Under the pieces are notes generated by a model. That model was not told the origin of the DNA, searched no databases, and saw only the letters and a list, made by a program, of their open reading frames with translations. The position numbers and the translations under genes are program-made. From Betaproteobacteria bacterium (GTDB lineage Bacteria > Pseudomonadota > Gammaproteobacteria > Burkholderiales > Rhodocyclaceae), in contig WRKX01000013.1 of NCBI GenBank assembly GCA_009777925.1, forward strand, positions 1 through 34,075: a DNA stretch of 34,075 nt, read 5' to 3'. Below are positions 1 to 11,392 of the stretch, piece after piece; positions within the stretch are counted from its first letter, which is position 1; each line of letters starts with the position of its first letter.

Positions 1-123
1 GGCAACGCCCAACGTGGCAGCGATGGCCATCATCGTTATGCCCTGCCGATGCAGCCGCACTGCCTGTTTGCGTCTCTCATGCTGTGCTTCGCGCGACAGC
101 CTGCGACCATCTTCTTTGTCCAT
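1..123 (-). CDS. IS630-family-like transposase, N-terminal fragment (runs off the left window edge)
   Basis: Reverse complement from ATG at 123 reads MDKEDGRRLSREAQHERRKQAVRLHRQGITMMAIAATLGVA, a helix-turn-helix N-terminus typical of IS630-type transposases. Not in the ORF track because it is truncated at the edge. Confidence 0.65.
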   Translation of the reverse strand, partial: MDKEDGRRLSREAQHERRKQAVRLHRQGITMMAIAATLGVA

Positions 124-200
124 TTCACTTATATGGGGATGATGTAAAATTATTCAATACTTAGTAGCCGGGTCTATATTTAACAATTATGCCTATTTTT

Positions 201-1118
201 TCATAGCCCTCTGGGCAACGGAAAATGGATGTTCTCCTCATCACCCGGAAGCTCTTTAACCGCGCCGCATCCCGTCTGCTTCAGGCGCTCGATGACCTCG
301 GCAACCAGTTTTTCCGGCGCGGACGCGCCCGCAGAAACTCCTACCCTGACCTTGCCCGCCAGCCAGTCATCCTGAATTTCCTCGGCAGAATCCACGAGGT
401 GCGCCTCCACACCCAGACTGGCGGCCACTTCGCACAGGCGGCGAGAATTGGAACTGTTAGGGCTGCCTACCACAAGCACCAGATCGCAGACCGCCGCCAA
501 ATCCCGGACGGCATTTTGCCGGTTCTGGGTGGCGTAACAAATATCGTCCTTCTTCGGCCCGCTGATGCTGGGGAAAAGTTGACGCAGATGATCCACGATT
601 TCATGCACGTCCGTAATCGAGAGAGTGGTCTGGGTCACAAAGGAGAGTTTTTCCGGCGTCGTCACTCGTAGCGTTTCCACATCGGCAATGTCTTCCACCA
701 GATAGATGCCAGTCTCGCATTGCCCCATCGTGCCTTCTACCTCCGGGTGTCCCTGATGCCCGATCATCACAACTTCCCGCCCTCTGTCGCGCATCCGTTT
801 GACTTCCAGGTGCACCTTGGTCACAAGCGGGCAGGTTGCGTCGAATATCCTGCACCTCCGCGCTTCCGCTTCGCGCTGCACCGCCTTTGGCACGCCGTGC
901 GCGCTGAACACCAACACGCTGCCGAATGGCACTTCGCGCACATCCTCAATAAAAATTGCGCCTTTGGCGCGCAACTCATCACAAACAAAGCGGTTATGCA
1001 CAACCTCGTGGCGAACATAGACCGGCGCGCCGAATTTTTCCAACGCCCGCTCAACGGCAACAATGGCGCGAGTCACGCCAGCGCAAAAACCGCGCGGATT
1101 CGCAAGCAGAACTTCCAT
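201..1118 (-). CDS. ispH: 4-hydroxy-3-methylbut-2-enyl diphosphate reductase (IspH/LytB)
   Basis: Translation from internal Met [26 protein letters not shown]...; conserved [27 protein letters not shown] and SAGASAPE motifs. The ORF track start at 1187 is too long. Confidence 0.97.
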   Translation of the reverse strand: MEVLLANPRGFCAGVTRAIVAVERALEKFGAPVYVRHEVVHNRFVCDELRAKGAIFIEDVREVPFGSVLVFSAHGVPKAVQREAEARRCRIFDATCPLVTKVHLEVKRMRDRGREVVMIGHQGHPEVEGTMGQCETGIYLVEDIADVETLRVTTPEKLSFVTQTTLSITDVHEIVDHLRQLFPSISGPKKDDICYATQNRQNAVRDLAAVCDLVLVVGSPNSSNSRRLCEVAASLGVEAHLVDSAEEIQDDWLAGKVRVGVSAGASAPEKLVAEVIERLKQTGCGAVKELPGDEENIHFPLPRGL

Positions 1119-1119
1119 A

Positions 1120-1551
1120 CTACAAAATTGACAGAATTTCCGCCTCAAAGCGAATGGCCTTGCCTGAAAGCGGATGGTTAAAATCAAAAAGCCCGTGCGT
1201 GGCGGTCAATTCCCGCAAAAAACCGGAAAATGAACGTCCTTCCGGCGTCGTAAATTCAACCAGTGAATTCTCCCGCAACGCCATACCTTCCGGCAGGGCG
1301 GCAAGCAGAATGCACTCAACCAGGGCAGGATTGGCTAAACCAAAAGCCTGTTCCGGCGTCAAATCAAATATTCGTCGCTCGCCTTCGCCCAGACCAAGCA
1401 GGCAACGCTCCAACCCTTCCGCCAATTGCCCGCTTCCCATCTGCAAGGTGGCAGGCGACAGGCCAAAGGTGGAAACCAGCTCCTCGCCTTCCGCCGTAGC
1501 AATTCGGTAATGCAAAGTTAAAAAACTGTCCGCTTGCGTCAGCTTGTTCAT
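1120..1551 (-). CDS. fkpB: FKBP-type peptidyl-prolyl cis-trans isomerase (SlpA/FkpB-like)
   Basis: 143 aa with FKBP/SlpA features ([37 protein letters not shown]); lies between lspA and ispH as in many proteobacteria. Confidence 0.9.
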   Translation of the reverse strand: MNKLTQADSFLTLHYRIATAEGEELVSTFGLSPATLQMGSGQLAEGLERCLLGLGEGERRIFDLTPEQAFGLANPALVECILLAALPEGMALRENSLVEFTTPEGRSFSGFLRELTATHGLFDFNHPLSGKAIRFEAEILSIL

Positions 1552-2045
1552 GGGGAAACTCCCGGCGCTGCCTCTTTGCCGGAACGCCAGGCAAGCCAGG
1601 CGTCCAGCGCCAGGAGCGCCGCGCCTATGGTAATGCCCGCATCGGCAAGGTTAAAGGCCGGCCAATGATGTCCGCCAAGATGAAAATCAAGAAAGTCTAC
1701 GACTTTGCCGTAGGCCAGGCGATCTACGGTATTACCCAACGCCCCGCCCATAATCAGGGACAGCGCGATATTTTCCCGGCGGCGTTCCGGGTGCCGCCAC
1801 AGCAAAACCACGATCCAGAGAGAAATAGCCGCCGCCAGCAGGACAAAAAACCATTTCTGCCAACCGGAAGCATCCGCCAAAAAACTGAATGCCGCGCCAG
1901 GGTTATAGACCAGGATCAGACTGAAGAACGGCGTCAGCTCTACATGCTCGCCCAGTTCAAAATTAGCCAGGATCATGAGCTTTGTCGCCTGGTCTGCCAA
2001 AAGAAGCAAGACCGCCAGCAAAAGATAACGGGGGAAAAGCGCCAT
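1548..2045 (-). CDS. lspA: Lipoprotein signal peptidase (signal peptidase II)
   Basis: From Met at 2045 (MALFPRYLLLAVLLLLADQATK...); catalytic motifs NTVDR and FNLADAGI; 4-nt overlap with fkpB. Track start at 2357 is upstream non-coding. Confidence 0.95.
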   Translation of the reverse strand: MALFPRYLLLAVLLLLADQATKLMILANFELGEHVELTPFFSLILVYNPGAAFSFLADASGWQKWFFVLLAAAISLWIVVLLWRHPERRRENIALSLIMGGALGNTVDRLAYGKVVDFLDFHLGGHHWPAFNLADAGITIGAALLALDAWLAWRSGKEAAPGVSP

Positions 2046-2155
2046 ACCGCTGATTGAAAAAATTAATAGTCTAACACTCCCCGCCCCAGAGAAGCGGGAC
2101 AAGATAATCGCAATACAGAACAATAGCACACGCATATGTCTTAACTTCTGGAAAG

Positions 2156-2298
2156 TATTGGGATCACCGTAATCTCTGGAACATCCGGGAGCGCCGGGCA
2201 CTAGCCCGGCTATTAACCTCGTAGCCACGCTGGCGTGCGGCGCTTCCAGCAAGGCAGCATCGTCACTTTGAGCTAAATGCGATTGCCTGAATCGCCAC
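2156..2298. repeat. MITE-like imperfect palindromic repeat, copy A (degenerate)
   Basis: Arms ccgggagcgccgggcactagcccggc (2185-2210) and gccacgctggcgtgcggcgcttccag (2224-2249) form an imperfect inverted repeat. Left arm matches copy B right arm (24954-24979, reverse complement) at 25/26 positions by eye; flanks also align. Confidence 0.75.
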
Positions 2299-2401
2299 AG
2301 ACTCCCCCGCAGGGACAGGGCTGAGACGGCATACGCGCAACGTCCCGCCGTCGGCAATGCCGTGATAAAATTATATTTTTTGGCCTTTCCCGGAGCATGT
2401 T

Positions 2402-2830
2402 ATGGCAATTGAGCGCACCCTTTCCATCATCAAACCAGACGCCGTAAAAAAGAATGTTATCGGCAGAATTTATTCGCGCTTTGAGGAAAACGGCCTCAAG
2501 GTAATAGCGGCAAAGATGGTATGGCTGTCCGCAGAAGAAGCGGAACAGTTTTATGTGGTGCATAAGGAGCGCCCGTTCTACAAGGACCTGGTCGCTTTCA
2601 TGGTTTCCGGGCCTGTCATGGTACAAATCCTCGAAGGCGAAAACGCCATCGCCAAAAACCGCGATCTAATGGGCGCTACCGACCCGAAACAAGCCACGCC
2701 CGGCACGATTCGCGCCGATTTTGCCGACTCCATTGACGCCAACGCGGTGCATGGCTCTGATGGGGCAGATACGGCGGCGGCGGAAACCGCGTTTTTCTTT
2801 CCCGGCATGAATACCTATGCGGGACGCTGA
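2402..2830 (+). CDS. ndk: Nucleoside-diphosphate kinase
   Basis: [21 protein letters not shown]..., active-site NAVHGSD. Confidence 0.98.
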   Translation: MAIERTLSIIKPDAVKKNVIGRIYSRFEENGLKVIAAKMVWLSAEEAEQFYVVHKERPFYKDLVAFMVSGPVMVQILEGENAIAKNRDLMGATDPKQATPGTIRADFADSIDANAVHGSDGADTAAAETAFFFPGMNTYAGR

Positions 2831-2864
2831 TTGACGGATAAGTCTGCCAGATAAAGCAATCCCC

Positions 2865-3977
2865 GTGCAAAACCTGCTTGATTTCGACGCCGGACGTTTT
2901 TCTCTCTGGTTTGCCAGCCTGCAAGAAAAACCTTTTCGCGCCACGCAAACGCTGCGTTGGCTGCATCGTTTCGGCGCGATGGATTTCGAGACCATGACCG
3001 ATCTGGCAAAATCCCTGCGCGAAAAACTGAAGGCGAACGCGATCATTTTGCCGCCCACCCTCATTACCACCTCCATCTCGGCAGACGGCTCGCATAAATT
3101 CCTCTTCGACATAGGCGACAATAACGCGATTGAAACGGTGTTCATTCCCGAAGCCGGGCGCGGCACGCTTTGCGTTTCCAGCCAGGCCGGGTGCGCGCTC
3201 GAATGCGCCTTTTGCGCTACCGGCAAACAGGGATTCAGCCGCAATTTGACCACCGCCGAAATAATCGGCCAGCTTTGGCAGGCAAACCGCTTTTTCGGCC
3301 ATGACCCCAAAGATGAGCGGATTATTTCCAACGTGGTATTCATGGGTATGGGCGAACCCCTGGCGAACCTTGACAACCTGATCCCTGCCCTCAATCTTAT
3401 GCTGGACGATAACGCCTACGGCCTGTCCCGCCGCCGGGTGACAGTTTCAACCGCCGGCCTGATTCCGGCTATGGACAGGCTGCGCGAAGAATGCCCGGTG
3501 GCGCTTGCCGTTTCCCTGCATGCGGCAAATGACGCCCTGCGTGATCAGCTAGTGCCGATCAACCGCAAATATCCGCTTGCGGAACTAATGGCGGCCTGTC
3601 GGCGCTATCTGGAAAAAGCGCCGCGCGATTTCGTGACCTTTGAATATGCACTACTTGCCGGCGTAAACGACAGCGCAGCGGACGCGCACGCCCTGCTTGC
3701 CTTGACGGAGAAAATATCCTGCAAGTTTAATATAATCCCTTTTAACCCATTTCCCGGTTCGGAATATCGCCGCCCCGGCGCGGAACGTGTTCGCCGTTTC
3801 GCGGAAATCCTGTTGGCGGCAGGGAAAATTGCCACCACGCGCAAGACTCGCGGCAGCGATATTACCGCCGCTTGCGGACAACTGGCCGGGCAGGTGCGCA
3901 ACAAACGCGCGTCTTCCCGTATCATTCCACGCGCAAACCAGCGGCACGCCATTTTTTTGAAGGAACATACAATATGA
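2865..3977 (+). CDS. rlmN: 23S rRNA (adenine2503-C2)/tRNA methyltransferase RlmN (radical SAM)
   Basis: Radical SAM motif [54 protein letters not shown]. Confidence 0.97.
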   Translation: MQNLLDFDAGRFSLWFASLQEKPFRATQTLRWLHRFGAMDFETMTDLAKSLREKLKANAIILPPTLITTSISADGSHKFLFDIGDNNAIETVFIPEAGRGTLCVSSQAGCALECAFCATGKQGFSRNLTTAEIIGQLWQANRFFGHDPKDERIISNVVFMGMGEPLANLDNLIPALNLMLDDNAYGLSRRRVTVSTAGLIPAMDRLREECPVALAVSLHAANDALRDQLVPINRKYPLAELMAACRRYLEKAPRDFVTFEYALLAGVNDSAADAHALLALTEKISCKFNIIPFNPFPGSEYRRPGAERVRRFAEILLAAGKIATTRKTRGSDITAACGQLAGQVRNKRASSRIIPRANQRHAIFLKEHTI

Positions 3978-4786
3978 AACGTTTTGCCTATCTTCCCTTC
4001 ATGTTGGCCTTTGTATTGCTTCTGTCCTTCCTGCCTGAAGCGGCAAAGGCGCAGCAGGTCTATTTGCCGGATTCCAGCAGTGTCCAGCCTATTGCCAATG
4101 ATCCGCGCACCCAGGCGCGTCTGCATACGGAGCTGGCCGCCCTTTATTTTGAGGGCGGCGCTTTTTCCATAGCTCTGGAAGAAAGCAATATCGCGATTAC
4201 CGCCGATTCTTCCTATGCCCCTGCCTTCAACCTGCGCGCCTTGATTTACACCACTCTGCGTGACAACGCTTCAGCGGAAAGCGATTTCAAACGCGCCATC
4301 AGCATCTCCCCCAATGACCCGGAAATCAACAATAACTACGGCTGGTTTCTCTGCCAGCAAGCCGACCCCGCCAAACAGAAAGCCGCCCTTGCACATTTCA
4401 TCGTTGCCGTGCGCAACCCGCTTTATGAAACGCCGGATCGCGCCTATGCCAACGCCGGCTCCTGCGCCCTCAAGACAGGCGACAAGGAAACCGCCAGAGA
4501 TCATCTCCTGAACGCCATTCGCTTCGCGCCGGATGGCGCACCCACGGCGCAAGTACTGCTCGCGCAGATGGCCTATGAAGAAGGCAGCATTGTCGAAGCC
4601 AGAAACCGGCTGCTGGAGCTTTTCCAGACAGGCTGGCAACCATCCGCCGAGGCGCTCTGGCTGGGCATCCGTGTCGAAAACAAGCTGGGGAATCATATGG
4701 AGGAAAAAAGCCTGGCAACGCAACTGCGTAGGCGTTATCCCGCTTCGCCAGAATATCAGACCTATCTGAAGGGCAATTACCAATGA
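3974..4786 (+). CDS. pilW: Type IV pilus biogenesis/stability protein PilW/PilF (TPR protein)
   Basis: From [13 protein letters not shown]...; TPR repeats including [12 protein letters not shown], typical of PilF/PilW; located between rlmN and rodZ as in many proteobacteria. Confidence 0.9.
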   Translation: MKRFAYLPFMLAFVLLLSFLPEAAKAQQVYLPDSSSVQPIANDPRTQARLHTELAALYFEGGAFSIALEESNIAITADSSYAPAFNLRALIYTTLRDNASAESDFKRAISISPNDPEINNNYGWFLCQQADPAKQKAALAHFIVAVRNPLYETPDRAYANAGSCALKTGDKETARDHLLNAIRFAPDGAPTAQVLLAQMAYEEGSIVEARNRLLELFQTGWQPSAEALWLGIRVENKLGNHMEEKSLATQLRRRYPASPEYQTYLKGNYQ

Positions 4787-5670
4787 AGGATGAGGTTGCT
4801 TCGCCCTCTGAATTTTCCGCTCCGTCCGATTCTCCTGTCCTTTCCGGCATTTCTCCCGCTGTGGAGGTTGGCAGGCGGCTTTATGCCGCCCGCGAAGCCG
4901 CGCGTTTGAGCCAGGCCGAACTTGCAAGTCGGCTGCGTCTGGGCGAGCGGCAGGTCGTCGCGCTGGAGACCGGCAATCTGGCTGCTTTGCCGGGAAAGAC
5001 CTTTGCGCGCGGCTTTGTCCGCAATTACGCTCTTGCCGTTGCCCTGGACCCCCAGCCTCTGCTGGCCATGCTCGAACAAGCACCTGGTCTGACTGCGCCT
5101 ACACTTGATTTGCCCAAACCGATCCGCGTCACCATGCCTCTCCAGGGGCAGACGGCGCAAAAACGGGACAGGCTCATCATCACGCTGGGCATTGCCTTGT
5201 TCGTCATGGCTGTTGTCATTTACTTCTTCGCGCCGCAACATCTGGAACTAAAGCTGGCGTCCGAAGCGCCTGAAAATATCCCTATCGCGCCGGTAGCGCA
5301 TGAGGCGTCGATTCCGGAGCCTGTGCCGGTCGCACCTGCACCTGCCGAGGAAGAGCATGCTCCAGATACCCATGATGCTTTGCCCGCCATAACCGCCGCA
5401 TTTCCTGTCTCCGCATCCTCTCCTCCTGCCCAGGACAACGGCAACTTGCGGCTTGAATTCCAGGGAACATCCTGGGTCGAAATAACCGACAAAAATGAAC
5501 AACGGCTGCATTCCCATTTGCACGAGGCCAATTCGAGCCACGAACTCACGATCACCCCTCCTGTCACCATTGTCATTGGTCGCGCTTCCGGCGTTCGTCT
5601 CTATTATCAAGGCGAACCCAGACCCTTGCAGCCCAACAGCAACGATGTCGCTACGGTCAAACTGCAATGA
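4783..5670 (+). CDS. rodZ: RodZ-like cytoskeletal/HTH membrane protein
   Basis: N-terminal HTH ([34 protein letters not shown]), single TM segment, C-terminal [23 protein letters not shown] domain. Confidence 0.92.
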   Translation: MKDEVASPSEFSAPSDSPVLSGISPAVEVGRRLYAAREAARLSQAELASRLRLGERQVVALETGNLAALPGKTFARGFVRNYALAVALDPQPLLAMLEQAPGLTAPTLDLPKPIRVTMPLQGQTAQKRDRLIITLGIALFVMAVVIYFFAPQHLELKLASEAPENIPIAPVAHEASIPEPVPVAPAPAEEEHAPDTHDALPAITAAFPVSASSPPAQDNGNLRLEFQGTSWVEITDKNEQRLHSHLHEANSSHELTITPPVTIVIGRASGVRLYYQGEPRPLQPNSNDVATVKLQ

Positions 5671-6917
5671 GCGAACGGACTTTTTACGGCAAACTACCGG
5701 GACAAGCAGGCACGTATTCCTGCCGGATTGGGACAATTGCCCTCGGCGGCAAGGCACCGGTCGTCGTCCAGTCCATGACCAATACCGATACAGTCGATGT
5801 CGAAGCTACTGCCCGTCAGTGCGTTGACCTCTTTGAGGCAGGTTCCGAGTTGGTGCGTATCACCGTCAATACGCCGGAAGCCGCCGCCGCCGTACCGAAA
5901 ATACATGAACGCCTCCTGCAACTGAACCATCCCGTTCCTTTGATCGGCGACTTTCATTATAACGGACACCGCCTGCTCGCCGATTATCCTGCCTGTGCCG
6001 AGGCGCTCGCCAAATATCGGATCAACCCCGGCAACGTCGGCTTTGGCAAGAATAAAGACGCGCAATTTGCGACCATGATAGAAATGGCCTGCCGCTACGA
6101 CAAGCCGATACGAATCGGCGTGAATTGGGGCAGTCTCGATCAGGCGCTGCTGGCAAGGCTGATGGATGAAAATGGTAGGCGCTCTGTCCCGCAAGAGCCG
6201 GCGGGAGTCATGCGGGAAGCGATGATTGCTTCCGCTCTGGAATCTGCCGCCCAGGCCGAGGCCATTGGCCTTCCCGGTCACCATATCATTCTCTCCTGCA
6301 AGGTTTCCAACGCTCAGGATTTGCTCCACATTTATCAGGAGTTGGCCGCCCGGTCGCGTTTTGCCCTGCATTTGGGGCTGACCGAAGCGGGCATGGGCAT
6401 CAAGGGCATCGTTGCCTCCACCGCGCCGCTTGCCATTCTGCTGCAACAAGGCATTGGCGATACTATCCGCGTTTCGCTCACGCCCACGCCGGGCGCTTCC
6501 AGAACGGAAGAAGTCATCGTGGCGCGGGAGATTCTTCAGAGTTTGGGGTTACGCGCGTTCATGCCGCAAGTCATTGCCTGCCCCGGATGCGGGCGTGTCG
6601 CGTCAACTTTATTTCAGGAATTGGCGCAATCTGTGGAAACCCATATCAGGATGCGTATGCCGCTGTGGCGGGAAACCTATGCGGGAATCGAGAAATTGCG
6701 TGTCGCGGTCATGGGTTGCATCGTCAATGGCCCCGGCGAATCGCGTCATGCCAATATCGGTATTTCTCTGCCCGGCACGAATGAGGCGCCCGCCGCGCCC
6801 GTCTACGAAGACGGTGAAAAAACCTGTACCCTGAAGGGTGAGCATATCCTTATGGATTTTCTCAAAATACTGGAAAATTACGTCGCGCGTACCTACCCGA
6901 AGAAAATGAGCGCATGA
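5667..6917 (+). CDS. ispG: 4-hydroxy-3-methylbut-2-en-1-yl diphosphate synthase
   Basis: [49 protein letters not shown] motifs. Confidence 0.98.
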   Translation: MSERTFYGKLPGQAGTYSCRIGTIALGGKAPVVVQSMTNTDTVDVEATARQCVDLFEAGSELVRITVNTPEAAAAVPKIHERLLQLNHPVPLIGDFHYNGHRLLADYPACAEALAKYRINPGNVGFGKNKDAQFATMIEMACRYDKPIRIGVNWGSLDQALLARLMDENGRRSVPQEPAGVMREAMIASALESAAQAEAIGLPGHHIILSCKVSNAQDLLHIYQELAARSRFALHLGLTEAGMGIKGIVASTAPLAILLQQGIGDTIRVSLTPTPGASRTEEVIVAREILQSLGLRAFMPQVIACPGCGRVASTLFQELAQSVETHIRMRMPLWRETYAGIEKLRVAVMGCIVNGPGESRHANIGISLPGTNEAPAAPVYEDGEKTCTLKGEHILMDFLKILENYVARTYPKKMSA

Positions 6918-8191
6918 AGCAAAAACTACAATCTGTCCGAGGCATGAACGACATTCTGCCTGGCGAAGCGTTGCGCTGGGAATGGCTGGAAGCGCTGGTG
7001 GCGAAATGCCTGTGCGGCTATGGCTATCTACCCGTCCAGACCCCGATCGTCGAGCCGACGCCGCTTTTTTCCCGCGCCATCGGCGCAGTTACCGACATCG
7101 TTGAGAAGGAAATGTATTCCTTCTCCGACGCCCTGAATGGCGAGCCGCTCACCCTGCGCCCGGAAGGCACGGCTGGCTGCGTCCGCGCCGTTATCCAGCA
7201 CGGGCTGGCAAATCAGCATACACTTCGCCTATATTACATGGGTGCAATGTTCAGGCATGAACGCCCGCAAAAAGGGCGTTACCGGCAATTCCATCAAATC
7301 GGCGCGGAAGCCTTTGGCTTTCCCGGCCCGGATGTGGATGCCGAACAGATTTTGTTGCTTGCCCGTCTCTGGCAGGAGTTGGACTTATCCCTGACCCTCA
7401 ACATCAACAGCCTCGGGCAGCCGGAAGAACGCGCGCGCCATCGGCAAGACCTGATCGCCTATCTGGAAAAATACGAAACATCGCTTGACGAAGATGCCCG
7501 TCGCCGTCTTTACAGCAATCCCTTGCGGATTTTCGACAGCAAAAATCCGACTACCCAGGCCATATGCGCGGACGCGCCGGAATTGCCCGCCTATCTGGGC
7601 AAAGAATCGCATGCCCATTTCGCGGGCGTGACCCGGATTCTTAACGACGAAGGCGTATCTTTCACGGTCAACCCTCGCATGGTGCGCGGTCTGGATTACT
7701 ACAACCTGACCGTGTTCGAGTGGCTCACAAACGATTTGGGCGCGCAGGGCACTGTCGCCGCCGGCGGGCGTTACGATGGTCTTGTCGAGCAATTGGGCGG
7801 CAAGCCCACGCCTGCCTGCGGGTTCGCCATCGGCATGGAACGCCTGCTTGAACTCATCCTTCAGAACGACGCTGCCGGAAACGGCGCGCCTGATATTTAC
7901 GTCGTCCATCAAGGCGAAGGCACGGGCGAACGTACCACCCGTCTGGCATTTCAGGCGGCGGAACAATTACGCGATACAGGGTATCGGGTTATCCTGCATT
8001 GCGGCGGCGGCAGCTTCAAATCACAGATGAAAAAGGCGGACGCCAGCGGCGCAACCTGCGCGATTTTGATCGGAGAAGATGAAGCAAGCGCCGCGTCCGT
8101 ACTCGTCAAACCCTTGCGGGATAAAGAACGCGAGCAGGAGCTTGTGCGGCTCGCCGATCTCGCCTATTTTCTCTCCACCCATTTTGCTTAA
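6914..8191 (+). CDS. hisS: Histidine--tRNA ligase
   Basis: Class II motifs: [67 protein letters not shown]. Confidence 0.98.
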   Translation: MKQKLQSVRGMNDILPGEALRWEWLEALVAKCLCGYGYLPVQTPIVEPTPLFSRAIGAVTDIVEKEMYSFSDALNGEPLTLRPEGTAGCVRAVIQHGLANQHTLRLYYMGAMFRHERPQKGRYRQFHQIGAEAFGFPGPDVDAEQILLLARLWQELDLSLTLNINSLGQPEERARHRQDLIAYLEKYETSLDEDARRRLYSNPLRIFDSKNPTTQAICADAPELPAYLGKESHAHFAGVTRILNDEGVSFTVNPRMVRGLDYYNLTVFEWLTNDLGAQGTVAAGGRYDGLVEQLGGKPTPACGFAIGMERLLELILQNDAAGNGAPDIYVVHQGEGTGERTTRLAFQAAEQLRDTGYRVILHCGGGSFKSQMKKADASGATCAILIGEDEASAASVLVKPLRDKEREQELVRLADLAYFLSTHFA

Positions 8192-8206
8192 TAGGAAAAA
8201 CTGACC

Positions 8207-8884
8207 ATGGCTGTCTATGATCTGGAAGAACAGGAACAAATCGAAAACTTCAAGGCCTGGTGGAAACAATACGGCACGCTCCTTACCTGGCTACTCTGCG
8301 CGGTTGCCATTGCCGTTACAGGCTGGCAAGGCTGGCAATGGCGGCAAAGCAAACTGTCCGCCGAGGCCGGCACGGTTTTCATTGCTCTGCAAAACGCGGT
8401 CGCCAGTGACAACATGCCGCAAATCAAACTGTTAACCGGCGAATTGACCGACAAATTCGGCGGAACCTCCTTCGCGCCATTGGGCGTGCTTCTCGCGGCC
8501 AAACACGCCATCGCCATGGACGACCGCGAAACCGCCCGCATTCAACTCTCCTGGGTTGTCAAGCATGGTGGGGATGAAATAGCCGATATTGCCCGTCTGC
8601 GCCTGGCAGGGCTGTTGCTCGACATTAAAGAATACGAAAACGCTCTTGGTGAATTGAAGCATAAGCCAGCCGCTGCTTTTGCCGCTGCCTACGCCGAAAT
8701 GAAAGGCGATGTTCATGTAGCGGCAGGCAAGTTTGCGGAGGCAAAAGCCGCTTACAGGGAAGCGATTGCTCTCCAGGAGCAAATGGCCGCCGAAAAAAAC
8801 GCCGGCAAGACAATCGCCAGAGAGGAGCATGTTTCGCCTTTGCTGCGACAAAAATTGAACGCTTTGGGAGAGGCTGATGCCTAA
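8207..8884 (+). CDS. YfgM-like tetratricopeptide membrane protein (hisS-bamB linker gene)
   Basis: MAVYDLEEQEQIENFKAWWKQYG + TM helix + TPR-like helices; position between hisS and bamB. Confidence 0.88.
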   Translation: MAVYDLEEQEQIENFKAWWKQYGTLLTWLLCAVAIAVTGWQGWQWRQSKLSAEAGTVFIALQNAVASDNMPQIKLLTGELTDKFGGTSFAPLGVLLAAKHAIAMDDRETARIQLSWVVKHGGDEIADIARLRLAGLLLDIKEYENALGELKHKPAAAFAAAYAEMKGDVHVAAGKFAEAKAAYREAIALQEQMAAEKNAGKTIAREEHVSPLLRQKLNALGEADA

Positions 8885-10028
8885 AAGATTTGTCCCCTTG
8901 TTGTTGGCAGTGAGCTTTCTCAGCGGCTGTTCGACCCTGGATTCCCTGAACCCATTTTCCAGCAGCACCAAGGTAAAGATGGCGGAATTGCCTGCCTTGC
9001 AGGAAAAGGCGCGTCCTCATTCCCTGTGGCGTTACTCCATCGGCAAGGCGGATGACGCGGTGTTCTACCCGGCTGTCGCCGGCAACGCTGTTTTTGTCGC
9101 TGCCGCAAACGGCAGTATCGCCCGCCTGGAAAACGGGGTGGAGAAATGGCGGATCAAAACGGACAAACCTCTTTCCGCAGGAGTTGGCAGTGATGGCGAG
9201 CAAGTTGTCGTCGCTTCCCGTCAGGGCGAGATACTTGCCTTCTCTGCCCACGATGGCTCGCCCTTGTGGCAGGCGCGGACCAACAGCGAAATTCTCGCGC
9301 CGCCGCTTGTTGAGGCAGGCATGATTGTCGTGCGCGGTGGCGATAACCGAATCAGCGCCTTTGACCCGGAAGGCAGGCGCAAATGGTTTTATCAGCGCCC
9401 GGTTCCCAACCTCTCGCTACGCAACACCGCGCCGATGGTATTTGCCAGCCAGTTCATCCTGACCGGCTTTCCCGGCGGCAAGTTGTTAGCTCTCTCCGAA
9501 CAAAACGGCGCACCGATATGGGAAGGCACGGTCGCGCTCCCCAAGGGCGCAACCGAGCTTGAGCGAATCTCCGACATCGTTTCCCCGCCTGCTGCCGCCG
9601 GAAATATCGGCTGCGCCGTCGCCTTTCAGGGACGGGTGACCTGCTTTGATTTCTCGCAGGGCGGCAGTTCCCTGTGGTCACGCGACATTTCTTCCTGGGC
9701 CGGACTATCTGTCGACCACAGCAGTGTTTTTATCACCGATGACGAAAGCGCCGTACATGCGCTTGATGTTAGTTCCGGCAGCAGCCGCTGGAAAATGGAT
9801 CGCCTGTTGCGCCGCAAGCTCACCGCGCCGCAAATCGTCGGCAGCGATTACCTTGCGGCAGGCGATGTGGAAGGCTACGTCCATATCATTGAGCGAATCA
9901 GTGGCCTCCTGGTCGGGCGCGCCAAAATTGACGGCTCGCCCATTCTGGTCATGCCTATACGCATTGCCAGCGATCAGATTCTGGTGCAGTCCAGGGATGG
10001 CACTATCGAGGCGCTGGAAATTCGATAA
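8877..10028 (+). CDS. bamB: Outer membrane protein assembly factor BamB
   Basis: Lipobox LSGC (MPKRFVPLLLAVSFLSGCSTLD), PQQ-type beta-propeller repeats. Confidence 0.96.
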   Translation: MPKRFVPLLLAVSFLSGCSTLDSLNPFSSSTKVKMAELPALQEKARPHSLWRYSIGKADDAVFYPAVAGNAVFVAAANGSIARLENGVEKWRIKTDKPLSAGVGSDGEQVVVASRQGEILAFSAHDGSPLWQARTNSEILAPPLVEAGMIVVRGGDNRISAFDPEGRRKWFYQRPVPNLSLRNTAPMVFASQFILTGFPGGKLLALSEQNGAPIWEGTVALPKGATELERISDIVSPPAAAGNIGCAVAFQGRVTCFDFSQGGSSLWSRDISSWAGLSVDHSSVFITDDESAVHALDVSSGSSRWKMDRLLRRKLTAPQIVGSDYLAAGDVEGYVHIIERISGLLVGRAKIDGSPILVMPIRIASDQILVQSRDGTIEALEIR

Positions 10029-10034
10029 CAGCCC

Positions 10035-11360
10035 ATGAAACCAATTGTCGCGCTCATTGGTCGTCCCAATGTCGGGAAATCCACGCTGTTCAACCGCCTG
10101 ACCCGTAGCCGGAACGCGCTGGTTGCCGATTTTCCCGGCTTGACCCGCGACCGCCATTATGGGCATGGGCGGGTTGGCGACCAGGCCTTTCTGGTCGTAG
10201 ACACCGGCGGGTTTGAGCCGCTGGTCAGGGAAGGCATTATGTTCGCCATGGCGCGGCAGACTGAAGAAGCCATTATTGAGGCCGACGCGGTTATTCTGGT
10301 GGTAGATGGGCGCGACGGCATAACGCCGCAAGATCAGGATATTGCCGCCAGACTGCGCCGCCTGGAATGTCCCGTCGTGGTTGCCGTCAACAAGGCGGAA
10401 GGGATGCGGCACGGCGTCGTCACTGCCGAGTTCCATGAGCTTGGTCTGGGCGAACCGGAAGCCATCTCCGCCGCGCATGGCGAAGGCATCCATGCCCTGA
10501 TTGAGCGTACCCTGCAATGCTTCCCGGACGAGGACGCAGCAGAAGAGGAAAGCCAGCCCGCGCTGAAAATTGCTATCGCCGGGCGTCCCAATGTCGGCAA
10601 GTCAACCCTCATCAATACGCTGGTCGGAGAAGAGCGCGTCATTGCCTTTGACCAGCCCGGCACGACCCGCGACGCCATTGCCGTGGATTTCGAGCGCAAC
10701 GGCAAGAGTTACCGCCTGGTCGACACAGCAGGACTACGCAGAAAAGGCAGGGTATTCGAGGCGGTGGAAAAGTTCTCCGTCATCAAAACCCTGCAAGCAA
10801 TTGAGGGTGCGCAAGTAGCGATTCTCATGCTGGACGCCCGCCAGGACATATCCGATCAGGACGCGCATATCGCCGATTTCATCGTGCAAAGCGGGCGGGC
10901 TCTGGTCGTCGCCATCAATAAATGGGACGGGCTGGATGCCTACAAAAAAGAACAGATTCGCCAGATCGTTGCTTACAAGCTGAAATTTCTTGATTTTGCC
11001 CGCTTTCATTTCATCTCGGCGCGGGAAAATACCGGCATTGACAAACTCTTTGCTTCGGTTGACCAGGCATATGCTGCCGCTACCGCGAAACTGTCTACGC
11101 CCAAGCTAACCCGCGTCCTTCTGCATGCCGTCGCCCGCCAAGCGCCGCCCCGCCACGGCGCGTTCCGCCCCAAGATGCGTTACGCGCATCAGGGCGGCAT
11201 GAATCCCCCGATAATCGTTATTCACGGCAACGCCCTGGAGCGCATCCCGGGAAGTTATCGCCGTTATCTGGAAAACACTTTCCGGGAGGCTTTTCGTCTC
11301 ACCGGCACGCCGCTGCGCCTGCAATTCAACACGAGCCACAATCCATACGCCGACAAATAG
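10035..11360 (+). CDS. der: Ribosome biogenesis GTPase Der (EngA)
   Basis: Two G domains: [16 protein letters not shown] and [22 protein letters not shown]-like C-terminal region. Confidence 0.98.
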   Translation: MKPIVALIGRPNVGKSTLFNRLTRSRNALVADFPGLTRDRHYGHGRVGDQAFLVVDTGGFEPLVREGIMFAMARQTEEAIIEADAVILVVDGRDGITPQDQDIAARLRRLECPVVVAVNKAEGMRHGVVTAEFHELGLGEPEAISAAHGEGIHALIERTLQCFPDEDAAEEESQPALKIAIAGRPNVGKSTLINTLVGEERVIAFDQPGTTRDAIAVDFERNGKSYRLVDTAGLRRKGRVFEAVEKFSVIKTLQAIEGAQVAILMLDARQDISDQDAHIADFIVQSGRALVVAINKWDGLDAYKKEQIRQIVAYKLKFLDFARFHFISARENTGIDKLFASVDQAYAAATAKLSTPKLTRVLLHAVARQAPPRHGAFRPKMRYAHQGGMNPPIIVIHGNALERIPGSYRRYLENTFREAFRLTGTPLRLQFNTSHNPYADK

Positions 11361-11392
11361 GTGGCAGGACATCCCCCACGGCGAATATTCCC

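Noticed and set aside
124-200. IS630 terminus as the source of the MITE ends (tataagtgaa before the transposase start versus TATAGTGATTC)
   Set aside because: Only a partial TATA/GTGA resemblance; no true IR match in the 77 bp up to ispH. The link between this IS and the MITE is not supported here.
225-671. Long plus-strand ORFs antisense to ispH (also 720-1181 and 956-1510)
   Set aside because: Antisense to well-conserved genes, arginine-rich and low-complexity translations with no recognisable motifs; shadow ORFs of GC-rich coding sequence.
2273-2626. 117-aa minus-strand ORF overlapping ndk and the palindromic repeat
   Set aside because: Antisense to ndk and runs into repeat sequence; no coding evidence.
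11361-11392. Rho-independent terminator between convergent der and chpA
   Set aside because: No convincing GC stem plus T-tract in the 32-bp gap.
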